From positions 1,178,001 to 1,242,000 of the forward strand of contig JAUDYN010000001.1 in NCBI GenBank assembly GCA_030407005.1: 64,000 nt of DNA. Direction: 5' to 3'. The position numbers and the translations under genes are program-made. Below the pieces are notes generated by a model. It had not been told where the DNA came from. It made no database searches and was given only the letters and a program-made list of their open reading frames with translations. Position 1 is the stretch's first letter. Every line of letters begins with the position of its first letter. This document shows, piece after piece, positions 36,465 to 48,831 of this stretch. This stretch comes from Desarmillaria ectypa (Eukaryota; Basidiomycota; Agaricomycetes; Agaricales; Physalacriaceae).

Positions 36465-37944
36465 ATGGTCTGTCTTCTTTCTATTGCGTCTTTTGCTTTA
36501 CTCGCCACGACCTCAGTCGTTGGGAACCCCAGGGCAGCTCCTATGAGCGGCGCCAAGGTTGCTCGGAGCTCGGAGCTTCGAGCTACCCGCCGCTCGCTTG
36601 AGGCATGCCAAGACACTCTTTCCTGCCGTGACAAAATGGAGAAGTCGGCTGCGTGTCGTGCGGCTCTGGTAGACGAGCTTCGAAACGGGGTCTCGCCACT
36701 CTTGAGCTCTCTTCATCTTCTTTCGCAACTACTAGGACGCTGAATCTCAACCCAAGGCGCTCCGTACAAGCACGCGCACCTCGAATGTATTGAGCACCAG
36801 TCACTCGCCAAGTGATGCGGATCTCATGATGGAGCTTGATGACCAAGGGCCATCCTTCGTTCGGCGGGGGGAGTATGCCCGTTCGACGATCTTAGAGGAC
36901 CAGTCGGGTGTTTATACATACGTCGATATCGACCTGTGATACTGCCCCTGACCTGTACATCGACTTCTGGCAATGCAATTCGACTTGTGTGTATTCAGGA
37001 GTTCTCTGGTCTGGTAATGGCGATTCAAGCGATATTTCCAATATGGTCAGTACTGCCATGCTGCGATCGATACCCGTCCATCGAGTTGACTTGATTCTCT
37101 ATTATAATAGGATAAAACATTCCTCCGTGGCATCCAGCCAACTAACGAAGAGGGACTCGCTTCCTTCAAGACCATCTTCCCGGGTAGGCGAGTCAGATAC
37201 AAGTTCCTTCTCCGGATGTCTGACTGAGTCATGTGCTCCAGGCCACTATTCTGAACGTTAGACTCATTTCGACCCGGTTATCCACAGCTAGGGAACCATA
37301 GTGGACAACGGCACTTTGACCGGCCCCCAGCGTACACTACATTGGTAAGTGATCTGTGTCATGCATTATTCAATCATATGCTGATGCTTCATATGATGCC
37401 AGGTCAATTTTTTTTCGACCAGGACTTGGTTTCTATTGTTGAGGCTACTTCTCCGTATAGCACCAACAACATCGAGATTACGATCAACTCCGTTGATCAG
37501 GTGTTCGTGCTAGATATCGGGTCTACAGTTTCCGGGTACGTCTATCTTGGTGATGACATCTCGGATGGTTTGCTACTGTAAGTTGTTTCTACAGTCATTT
37601 TACTCTATTCCTAAGATTCCTGCCTTGCAGCTGGGGTGTCATTGGTGTCGATATGGGCGCAACCTACGAAATCATGCCGACCGCTAATTTAACTGAACAT
37701 GGAGGCGTCATCCCCTATCCCAGTTCTTTTGGAAGGAAGCAACATGACTGGTGGCTTCCCAAGTGGAGCCGCGTCTGACAGCTCAACCTCCTCCGGTGAC
37801 GATACAACTAGTGACTTCCCAAGCGGGTCTGAGTTTGATAAGTCGACCTCCTCTGGTAGTAATGCAACTGGCGACTTGTCTAGCGGAGACGAGTCTAGCG
37901 AATCGATCTCCAGTGACAACAGAACAATGACTCCTTTATGGTGA
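36465..37944 (+). pseudogene. Intradiol ring-cleavage dioxygenase, inactivated
   Basis: A former secreted aromatic dioxygenase. Exon 1 starts MVCLLSIASFALLATTSVV with the propeptide-like ATRRSLEACQDTLSCRDK; later parts read SNVLSTSHSPSDADLM, YIDFWQCNSTCVYSGV, KTFLRGIQPTNEEGLASFK, TIFPGHYSER, FFFDQDLVSIVEATSPYSTN and YVYLGDDISDGLLLW. Damage: a frameshift with a short apparent deletion near 36948 (between VDIDL and DTAPDLYIDFW); in-frame TAG codons at 37259-37261 and at about 37289; and loss of an iron ligand, since the family's THIH is THFD here. A further frame change near 37700 separates the catalytic domain from its repetitive tail. The metal-binding Tyr in GHY remains. It is a paralogue of the gene cut by the left window edge. 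Confidence 0.85.
37747..37926 (+). repeat. Tandem repeat, 3 x 60 bp, coding for 20-residue units
   Basis: Three imperfect 60-bp units (37747-37806, 37807-37866, 37867-37926) encode TGGFPSGAASDSSTSSGDDT, TSDFPSGSEFDKSTSSGSNA and TGDLSSGDESSESISSDNRT. Ser/Gly-rich tails are common at the C-terminus of this dioxygenase family. The frame stays open through all three units although the gene upstream is broken. Confidence 0.8.
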
Positions 37945-39571
37945 TTTACTTTGTAATCGTACGTCCTTCTAAGACCTCGAGTGACATCTTGCTTTTCTTT
38001 ATATGCTTGGAGAAGAATTTAGTAGATTTTTATTGATCATACTTTTATCACAACAAGAACTTGTCACTCGTAACTCAGTGATCAGAAGACCATCCTGAAG
38101 TGGAGTCTCCAGGCAACAAATGCCGGCCTCGTGTATGGAGAATCCTCCTCTCTCATAGCTATTATTCTTCAAACCTTGCCGAATAGGATGCGATAAGTAA
38201 CCTCAATGGAACATGTGCGCCAACAATATTGGTGCCTCTCCAGCATTTCGGATCGGATCCGAATCACCGGTTTCATCATCGTCTCGATTTTATCCTCGTA
38301 CTTTACCTTGACGAACTTTGTCTTCGAGCTTTCTGCATTTCTCTCGATACTCTAGGCGGTCTCAAGTCTCCAATATCTATCTTTCTCAGGTTATCTTTGG
38401 CGTTTTCAAAACTAGCGCATTCGACCCTCCCAACTTGCTTAAGGATGGTATGGCCGGGTGTAGAAACAGGCTGTGAGATTTTGAGACTCGATATCTTAAT
38501 CTTGGCCGGATTGCGTACTCTGGTGGTTGATCTGAACAGCTTTCGGGTCCGCCGTTTACTAAAAACTATTGTGGAAACCGTTTGCGAGACCCATATATAG
38601 GTTACTCGGTTACTTTGAATTTACTGTGGGAAAATCTATTCACGCGGCAATTGCCGAGCCTACCCAACCTTTTCTATTTGTGGCGGCCGTTGCCGGGTTT
38701 GCCGACCTTCGCTCACTGGTGTGAACTTTTTCTATTCCTAGCTGCTGTTGCCAAGTCTTTTTCGAACAGGATATCTTGGTTGTACTCATCCAAGACATAA
38801 GGATTCGTACCTGGCACGCCCAGCGACGGCCCACACCTCTAGTTCCCTGGTTTGACCACAAGGCCCTAGCTAATACCAAGCTGTTCTTTTGACACACTTG
38901 AGAATGTGCTACATGTGGAATAGTCCTGTTGACAAGCATCGTGACTGGCAATATGAATGAGCGCGTCTTATGTACGACGACTGTGCGATATAGGCTTTAC
39001 TCGCGGATTTAGGACAAATGTCTGGTTTCTGCTTAGTCTGTCCTTAGGAACCGGTATTATATCGAAATTGGTCACGTTCCGCAACTCGTTTCCTGTAACA
39101 AACTCTTGCCGGTGGAAATCAGGAACCCGGAACCGGACAGCTACAAAGCCGTTCACGCATATCGAAGCGTTTATCAGATAACGGCTACAATCAATCCCGT
39201 TGGTATATATCCATTATCTCGGTGTCAAGACCCTTCGGTGAGGCGCACGTCTCTTGCAGAAAACAATCCATGTTCCCCTCCATCCGTTGTACGATACCTC
39301 TAATTCGGTGCAATACCCGCTGCGGGGTGCCTGGGTACTTCCCACGCAGTCTCTGACCGCAGACACGGGCTGTGACAATGCATGAAAACATCTCACGACG
39401 ACACTCTTATACTCCCGACTTTGACCATAGTCCTATCCCTTGGCCAGCGGTATCATGCGGGTGTCCAATGGTCTGCCAAAATTATCACTCGTGTGTGAGC
39501 AAAGTATTATGTGCGGCGCGTTATTGGACGAGCCCGTGTCAATTTCATTCACATCCTGTATGAGAGAAGCA
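37945..39571. other. Intergenic, no supported gene
   Basis: No recognisable exon lies between the dioxygenase pseudogene and manganese peroxidase copy 2. Confidence 0.4.
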
Positions 39572-39577
39572 TATAAA
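39572..39577 (+). promoter_or_regulatory. TATA box of manganese peroxidase copy 2
   Basis: TATAAA, 47 bp upstream of the start codon at 39619, in the context GCATATAAATGGTGG. Copy 1 has TATAAAGGTGG at a similar distance. Confidence 0.7.
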
Positions 39578-39618
39578 TGGTGGACAGGGTGAGCCTTCAC
39601 TGCAGTCGTCGACATAAC

Positions 39619-41429
<1,811 letters not shown>

Positions 41430-42090
41430 GGCAACCACATAAACGAGCAGAAACTCTGTTTCTTGGTAACTCGATGGTATAACAATTGAAACTGTAACTG
41501 ATCTGGGAACTGTGTACCTGATACGTCTGATTATTGTGTTTTAGTCCCCCTATCTCGATACGTTCTTGACAATTCAACTTTCTTGGCGTGCATCTCGAAT
41601 CGATTTGATCGCTCCTCTCATATGAATCCCCTCGGGTTTTTGAGCGGCTCATTAGCGCTCCGAGTGACCCGCGTTGAGACAGACGGCACGGCGGAATGAC
41701 GACATGTGAGAGAACATTGCTGCCTTCGCAATCCTATGCATGCGGTACGGAATCTACTGATACGCTGTAAAAATAACTCGATAAAGCCAACCTTTGCACC
41801 TACACGTGATACAATAAGCAATGGGCGAAATGGGCTCCCATTGGTAAGGCACACCTACCTCCACCACCCCTACTACTGACCACAGATGACTGTTCAGTTC
41901 ACCCAAGCTCAATTCGAACAAACATAATGCAAGTCCAACAGTATGCAGTCTTCATGTATCCATATGGTACGGCCTTCTTTCTTTGTAAATTGTGGGCATA
42001 TGACTGTTTCCGAAAATACAGCGCTTTCTTGGGGCCATTATAAGAGTCGTCATCCTGCGTTCCATCGACTCAGCTCCCTTATTTTTGTTG
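41430..42090. other. Intergenic with probable promoter of the carboxypeptidase
   Basis: No gene seen. TATAAG at 42039-42044, 47-52 bp before the start codon at 42091, is a likely TATA box. Confidence 0.45.
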
Positions 42091-44613
42091 ATGATGAAGC
42101 TTTTATCTCTCGTTGCCTTCATATCTCTATGGTCATCGGCTTTGAGTATCGGAGGGGCCATACAAGGAATGGAAGACGCTATGGAAATTCAGCGGCAGCA
42201 AATGGAGCGACTGCACGATTTCCTTGGCCCTATCCGCGACTCAGGTGGACTTCCAAAGCGACAGGACAGTCCGACGATATCTTTTTCAAACCATAGGGCC
42301 AAGGAGTTCTTTGTGGATGGGACGAAGATTCCCGAAGGTTCGTTCGTGTCACTATCTTATTTCCAATACTTACACCGATGTCTCATAGTAAATTTTGACG
42401 CTGGACCGTCTTGGTCCGGACTGATGCCCATATCTGCGGACCCAAACGAGACTCGAAAATTATTCTTCTGGTTTGTTTGTGATGTCCATTCGAACGTACA
42501 GCAATTAAGTGTTGCGCCATTCCCAGGTTTTGGCCTACCAACGATGCATCGAGTACAAACGACTTATTGTTTTGGACTAACGGTTAGTTAGGCCAAACTT
42601 GCTATTTCAATTATATCTTATTTTATGCTAGGTGGCCCTGGATGCTCGTCTTTGGAAGGCTTCCTCCAAGAGAACGGGCCCATTTGTAGGCCGTCCATGA
42701 CTTGACTTGCTTCCCCGTCTTACCTTCCTCTCGCGAAGCCTGGTCTTGGGGCCAATCAGAACCAACACTGTAAGTCATGCGTTTACATAAATAGATTTAG
42801 GAGCTGATAGCTCACTACTACCAAGAAATCCGTTCTCATGGACTAATTTGGCCCACGTTCTTTGGGTTGAACAGCCAGTTGGGGTAAGCTCAGGCTGTTC
42901 ATGATACCCGAACATAGGGAGAATGAAACTCAATGAAGTGCAGACTGGGTTTAGCCAAGGGACTCCGAACATCACAAACGATAACGAACTTGCAGAGCAA
43001 CTAACCGGTTTCCTGGAGCAGTTCCTCGAAGTCTTTTCCGAACTCAAGGGAAAAGACTTCTATCTTTCTGGAGAAAGTGTAAGTAATACCTCTTGTCGGG
43101 AAATTCAATATTGACGACATACAGTATGCTGGATTCTGTAAGCATCAGAATTTACCCTCAGAGCAACTACATGCAATTTACCAGTCACGATAGACGTGCC
43201 ATATATCGCAAATTGGATCTATGAACACCCTGGGCTCGACCTGAATTTGCAAGGAATTTGGATTGCCGATCCATCTCTTTCATATGGCGTCGTTCAACAA
43301 GAAATTCCAGCCCTTCGCTTTGCACAGGTATGACCGCTAAACTGAATCAAAGCGGACGTGCATCTGAGTCTTGTGTCCGTATAGGCTAACGCAAACCTGT
43401 TTCCCTTCAACAGTTCATTTTGGAACACGCTACAAAATATATCCGACACTTGTGGATATACGGATTATCTGGAGAAGTTTGTTACATACCCTCCTGCTGG
43501 TCAACTACCTTTCCCTGCTGGGGTTGTCAAAGGAACGCTCGGAACTGTCCAGCCGAGCTGTAGAATCCATAGCCCGATACAGCGTGCTGTCGGTGTGTAA
43601 GTTCTTTGATGAAGGCTCGTACATCATAGACATAGAGAGTGCTGACAGTGTTACAGATTAAATCCAGTCTTCGATGTCTATCGGTAAGTATAACCGAGAC
43701 CTGGAATCAAGAGTAATTTATCATGTAATTGTAGAGTTTCTGACACATTTCCCAATCTTTGTGAGTCTAAAAGTTACTTCTTATCGTTGACGACGTCTGA
43801 AAACTATCTAGGGAGCGTACTTGGTTTTCCTCGGTCCACGCAAGAATTCATCTATTTCAACAGGTGCTGTCCCTTTTCGCTCTTTCAAGTCCAGTCTAGT
43901 TAACCCTTTATTTAAGGACGGATGTAAGTCCCTCTCTGTCAGGGATTTGCTCAGACATTTCATTCGCCGACATAACATCAGGTACAAGATGCCATCCACG
44001 CACCTCATATAAGATGGAGCAGCTGTGCAAGTAACAACGTATACGCCGGAAATGGACGTGATAACTCTGTCGCCTCTACTCTTAGTGTGCTTCCGAATGT
44101 CATCGAGAAATCGGTCAGAACCGTGATCGTACATGGACTTGCAGTCAGTCATTGATTGCTTAGATTCTCGAGATAATCTGAAGCAGCGCGTAGGACTTCA
44201 TTCTAGTTGCTGAAGGGACTCGTATCGCAATTCAGTGATATCAATGGTCTCATTCATAATAGTGGAAACGAAGCTGATAATGATTTCGTAGAAACATGAC
44301 CTGGGGAGGAGCGCAGGGCTTCCAGACGCCTATCGAACCGGAGAGCTTTACGGTCAAGGACTTTGGTGTATTCGGAAATGTTCATACAGAGCGTGGATTA
44401 ACCTGTATGCCAATGAGTGTTTCATTGGTATTAGACTAACGACTATCCCCAGACGTTGAATTTTTATACAGCGGACACATGACGCCTCGCAAGTCGGTTT
44501 AAAAAAACTGATAATCAGTACTTACTTGTTTCCTTCCAGAGTTTGTCCCTTGGGCAGCGTTTTCGACAATGTCATTCCTTCTTGGACGGCAGGTATCACC
44601 CTCAAACGGCTGA
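42091..44613 (+). CDS. Secreted serine carboxypeptidase (family S10)
   Basis: An exopeptidase that removes C-terminal residues, here exported. The start MMKLLSLVAFISLWSSALS is a signal peptide. About 17 exons follow. Catalytic elements: oxyanion-region NGGPGCSSLEG, nucleophile in GESYAGFYVPY, Asp in VHGLADF and His in YSGHMTP, so the triad is complete. Other matches: FVDGTKIPE, DAGPSWSGLMPISADPNETR, LFFWFWPTNDA, VLWVEQPVGTGFSQGTPN, WIADPSLSYG, NMTWGGAQGFQTPIEP and GVFGNVHTERGLTYVEF. The exon 43917-43923 is only 7 nt and completes NRTDVQDAIHAP. The intron 44489-44539 has a GC donor (GCAAGT) and is needed to join MTP to QFVPWAAF. The frame is otherwise intact to TGA at 44611. Confidence 0.87.
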
Positions 44614-45288
44614 AGGTTAGTGTAGAGAATGAAATCAAGTGAACGTGGTTTCTGAGAAATGATGTTACTTTGTATATTGTGGAACGTGAAATCCCACCTT
44701 TGTCCTGCTTATCTGTACGCGAAAAGAAACATAAAAAGGATCTGCGGGTACGGCCGCGGGTGAGTATCCCGAACCGTGGGATCCCTATTCAGAATTTCCT
44801 TCGTATCTTCGCTTTCAGCGGCTCAGCCTGTCTCAATAACATCGCAATTTTCTGCATGAGAACCACTCGTATCTGCACTCTTCCATGTTCTTCCTCCAAT
44901 GATCTTGCGTCTACTAATCTTTCGCATTGTACCCGTCGAACATCTTCCAAAGGGCTACGATGTTAGCAGTGTTATGAACGCACTCGATAATGCTGACCGA
45001 GTTGAATCAATAGTTCCATCTAAAGACCATCTTTTAATTCTTTCCTACTCTGGTACATGTCGACCGCCATTATATCTGCATCGTTCTAATTTAGGCCGTT
45101 AGTCTCCTTTTAGTATGCACGTGACAAATCGGCAAAACACCGTGGGAACTTTTCACTCTGTCCAGATATTTTTCGTTTTTGGTAAAATTTCGATGCTAGA
45201 TCGAGCGTTGACAACAGCATTTCGGCGACCACCTCTTCCTCTCTTCGCATCCTTTTTTTCCACAACTTCGTCCTGTCACGCTAAAAAT
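44614..45288. other. Intergenic; 5' region of the OLA1 gene
   Basis: No separate gene supported. The last part (45115-45288) is open in frame with OLA1. Confidence 0.4.
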
Positions 45289-47306
45289 ATGCCTCCAAAG
45301 AAAGTAGTAGCAGAGAAGAAAACTCTGTTGGGTCGGCCAGGAAACAATCTCAAGATTGGTATCGTAGGTCTGGTCTGTTCCCTTCGGATATTCGTCTTTT
45401 CTTCTCCTGATTTACTCCTTTCCTTCAAGGCGTGCCAAACGTAGGAAAATCTACTTTTTTCAATGCCTTGTCAAACACCAGTATGTCTTGATTTCTATGG
45501 ATCGGACTCCGTTGGTTATCAGGATCATAGGTCTCGCAATTGCAGCGAATTACCCGTATGCGACTATCAATCCTGAGGTAAGTCTCTTTTCTATATTGGA
45601 AGGAAATTGATAACAGTTTCCAGGAAGCACGCATTCCAGTGCCAGATGCTCGGTTTGACTGGCTGTGCGAGACGTACAAACCTGTATCCAAGATTCCTGC
45701 CTTTTTGACTTGTATAGATATCGCTGGATTAACAGCTGTGAGTGTTACCACCATGGCAGAGCTCAAACAGAGTGTATCTCACGATCTTAGGGCGCTTCAA
45801 CTGGTGCAGGTCTTGGCAATGCTTTCCTGTCCCATGTCCGTGCCGTGGATGGTATCTTTCAAGTCGTCCGTGCGTTCGAGGATGCTGAGGTCACGCATGT
45901 CGAGGGAGATGTGGACCCTACACGAGACATGAGCATCATCCAAACTGAACTGCGGCTGAAAGACATCGAATGGGTGGAAAAACACCTGGAGGGGATGAAA
46001 AAGACCGGTAGAAGTCTCAATAGCACGAGCTTGGCTGATAAAGCCAAGAAGGAGGAGATTGTGGGTATTGTTCTGTCTTGTTTAACCTTAATATTTCTGA
46101 TGATTTTTATCTAGGCCACCGTCGAAAAGATTTTAAAGGTTCTGTCTGCGGATGAAAAAGATGTCCGGAAACAAGACTGGTCCAACAAAGAGGTGAGCAA
46201 TAAGACCAGCGGATTCTTTTTTTATTCGTGATGAAAAAGTGCCTTGTGCTCGATTTAACCCAGCTCTTCGAAGAGGGAGTAACGCCCCATTATTCTTATG
46301 AGATTTTTTTAATTATTCTGACCCGTCATTTTCCCCGCTTCCTTTCAACATAACTGACGTACTTTTTAATAGGTATATATTTTCTCACTTGAATTCTCAA
46401 ATGACGACAAAGAGCTTGAAGCTCGATTAACCCAGCTCGTCGAGGCGGGAGTAACGCCCCAATATGCCCATGAAATCTATCTTCCATCTGATTTCTCTCT
46501 GTTCTTTCCTTCTTTTGTGCCATTCATGGATCTAACCAATCAATCTCAAGATCGACGTCGTCAATGGCCTACAACTACTCACCGCCAAACCGGTGACTTA
46601 CCTCGTCAATTTGAGCGAACGGGATTACATACGGAAGAAGAACAAGTGGTATGTTAATCACAGTCAATCATCACGAGTACGCTGATAGCTTTTCAAGGCT
46701 ACCCAAGATCAAAGCATGGATTGATGCCAACAACCCCGGCGATCCTTTAATTCCTTTCTCTGTGTCACTTGAAGAGCGTATGGCCGGCATGTCACCTGAA
46801 GAGAAAGAAGAAGAACAGAAAAAGATCGGAGCGCAGAGCGCCTTGCCCAAGATAACGCAGGCAGGATACAGTAGTCTGGATGTAGGTTTTCTCGTTCTCT
46901 TGCCTGTTTATGCCTTGTTGCTGATTTGGTACTTTAGCTTATCCGATACTTCACCTGTGGTCCGGATGAAGTACGGGCGTGGACCATTCGAAAGGGGACC
47001 AAAGCGCCTCAAGCCGCCGGTGTCATCCAGTATGATCCTTTTACTCTCTGATCGAAGTATCGCGTGCTGACAATCGTCTTTTTTTCAGCTCTGATTTCGA
47101 AAACAAATTCGTTTGCGGCGAAATCATGTCTTACGATGATTTAAAGGAGTATGCCACTGAAGCTGCTGTCAAGGCTGCCGGGAAGCTGCGGCAACAAGGA
47201 AAGCCTTATGAAAGTAAGTTGTTTTTGTCCACCGTCCTGAAGCGGGTTTTCATCATTCGGAATAGTGGTTGACGGTGACATTGCTTACTGGAAAGCCGGC
47301 GCATAA
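45289..47306 (+). CDS. OLA1: Obg-like ATPase 1 (YchF/OLA1 family)
   Basis: A conserved P-loop ATPase of the TRAFAC class that associates with ribosomes and affects translation and stress responses. I start at [20 protein letters not shown], the family's usual N-terminus. Exons then encode [20 protein letters not shown] (G1; the NVGKS loop), [38 protein letters not shown] (G3 region), [58 protein letters not shown] and [20 protein letters not shown] (TGS domain), ending [11 protein letters not shown]. Residues for YchF-type ATP rather than GTP specificity (NLSE) are present. Introns are GT-AG, about 50 bp, except the one at 46193-46550 (358 bp), which contains a duplicated segment. The frame is also open upstream to an ATG at 45193. 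Confidence 0.93.
46248..46476 (+). repeat. Duplicated coding-like segment inside an OLA1 intron
   Basis: Two ~57-bp copies (46248-46305 and 46421-46476) share TTAACCCAGCTC, GGAGTAACGCCCCA and TATGARAT-type blocks, with one indel. Translated, they read [18 protein letters not shown] and [18 protein letters not shown]. Both are open and differ in a protein-like way. The host intron is 358 bp, against about 50 bp for its neighbours. Confidence 0.7.
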
Positions 47307-48831
47307 GATCTCTGCTCATGTCAATAGGTGACGTTATCGTAGGAAACGAGTGTATGTAGTGCAAAGGAAAATGAATGTATACAACTATATCTGAAAGTTT
47401 GGCATTCACATGCCACATTTTCCTCTTTCCCCAGGTCGCCACGTCATCTCAGATAATGGCAAAGGGTCGAAGGCGTGTTGAACCGAATAGTCATCGATGC
47501 ACTGCTGGAGTCGGTACATTGTCTCCACGGACAAACGAGACCTCAAAATGTTGTGACATTTCATTTGAAATTTCAACGGTAAAAACGAGTTCATAAAAAC
47601 AATTTGAAAGATGAGATACTTTCCGTACACTTGGAGTAAGGAAAAGAGCAGGAAAAACGGAAGGAAAAAGGCGTTTCCCGCAGTCAGAACAAAGGAAACC
47701 GCTTTTGGTATGCGAAGGGAGCGCTAAATAGTTGTTTTTTCTGTATCCCACTTTTGCGGCATACAAAGGTAAAGGGAATTCACAACATTTTCAGAATACG
47801 TTTTTCCGGAACCGACCTCATCAGTGGTCGCGGGTATAATGAGCCGATGGACCGGCAACCTTGTCAACTTTACACCGTCATCACCTCTTCCATAGCCTGC
47901 AAAGGGTGGTACATGCGTTCCACACATCGATTTTCTGTTAAAGTCATAAGCCTGCCTGTTACCACCTCCGGCTCCGAGCTGTCTACCGCCATGCCAATCC
48001 AATATCTGCTGGAGACTACAGTATAGAATGGCTGAATGGCTGGAATCATGACATCTTGCAACCCGAGGACCAAGGCGGGCGCTGCTGATGGTGTCAGTAT
48101 CCAATTGTAGGTACAAGACCGTTTAGGTATCATAATGACACTGATATTTGCTCTAGCCACATGCTTGTTGCTTACGATACTCATCGATAATGAGACTCCT
48201 TTGCTTATTGCCCGCCATATATGCGAGTTGGGGCCGTTTTATTCCTGAACATGAATGGCGGTTCGGGCGTAGGAAAGTGGAGAGATCCTTGCATGACAAG
48301 AGGATGGCAGCAGGAATTGGTAGTGTCAGAGAAGCAACTGGAAATAGGTAGACTGAGATGCATTCGTGACTAGCGAAGAGTAATTACCCTCTGATCATTT
48401 TCGTCACCAGGCCTTTCGTCGAACAATGCCCTTTCAACTCGCCTTCTCGTCCTTTCCCATCTAATGGCACGCACAAATATTGAGGCTACCCATATTCTTC
48501 TATCTGAATACCGTTGTGTATCAGCTTTGACGGTTCATTTGGCCGCCAAAAGTGTTGCTATATTCTCTCAGTATATTCTGTTTCACGTGTTCTTCGACAC
48601 CTCTGACAAGTTTCTGTGTCAGTCATCCCACTGTTTCCCGCAGTGTTCTCTTTGTTGGACGTCGATTAAAAGTGTCGAAATGGATATATTCATTAGTGGT
48701 AAACAAAGCCAGGGCTGGTACCTCTGGAGGCGCAGAAGAAGGAAAAAGATAGGACAATCATAGTCCTGCTCTAAATACTAATGGTATACGCAGGTATTTG
48801 GCGTGGACCAAATAACGTTGGTATCAAATGA
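47307..48831. other. Intergenic, no firmly supported gene
   Basis: On the minus strand between 48184 and 47724 two overlapping frames look partly protein-like (YNWILTPSAAPALVLGLQDV; PFYTVVSSRYWIGMAVDSSE), but I recognise no family and could not build a gene. Confidence 0.35.

Noticed and set aside
47724..48184. Overlapping protein-like frames, minus strand
   Set aside because: The pieces look coding but I could not connect them by splice sites and know no family, so I list no gene.
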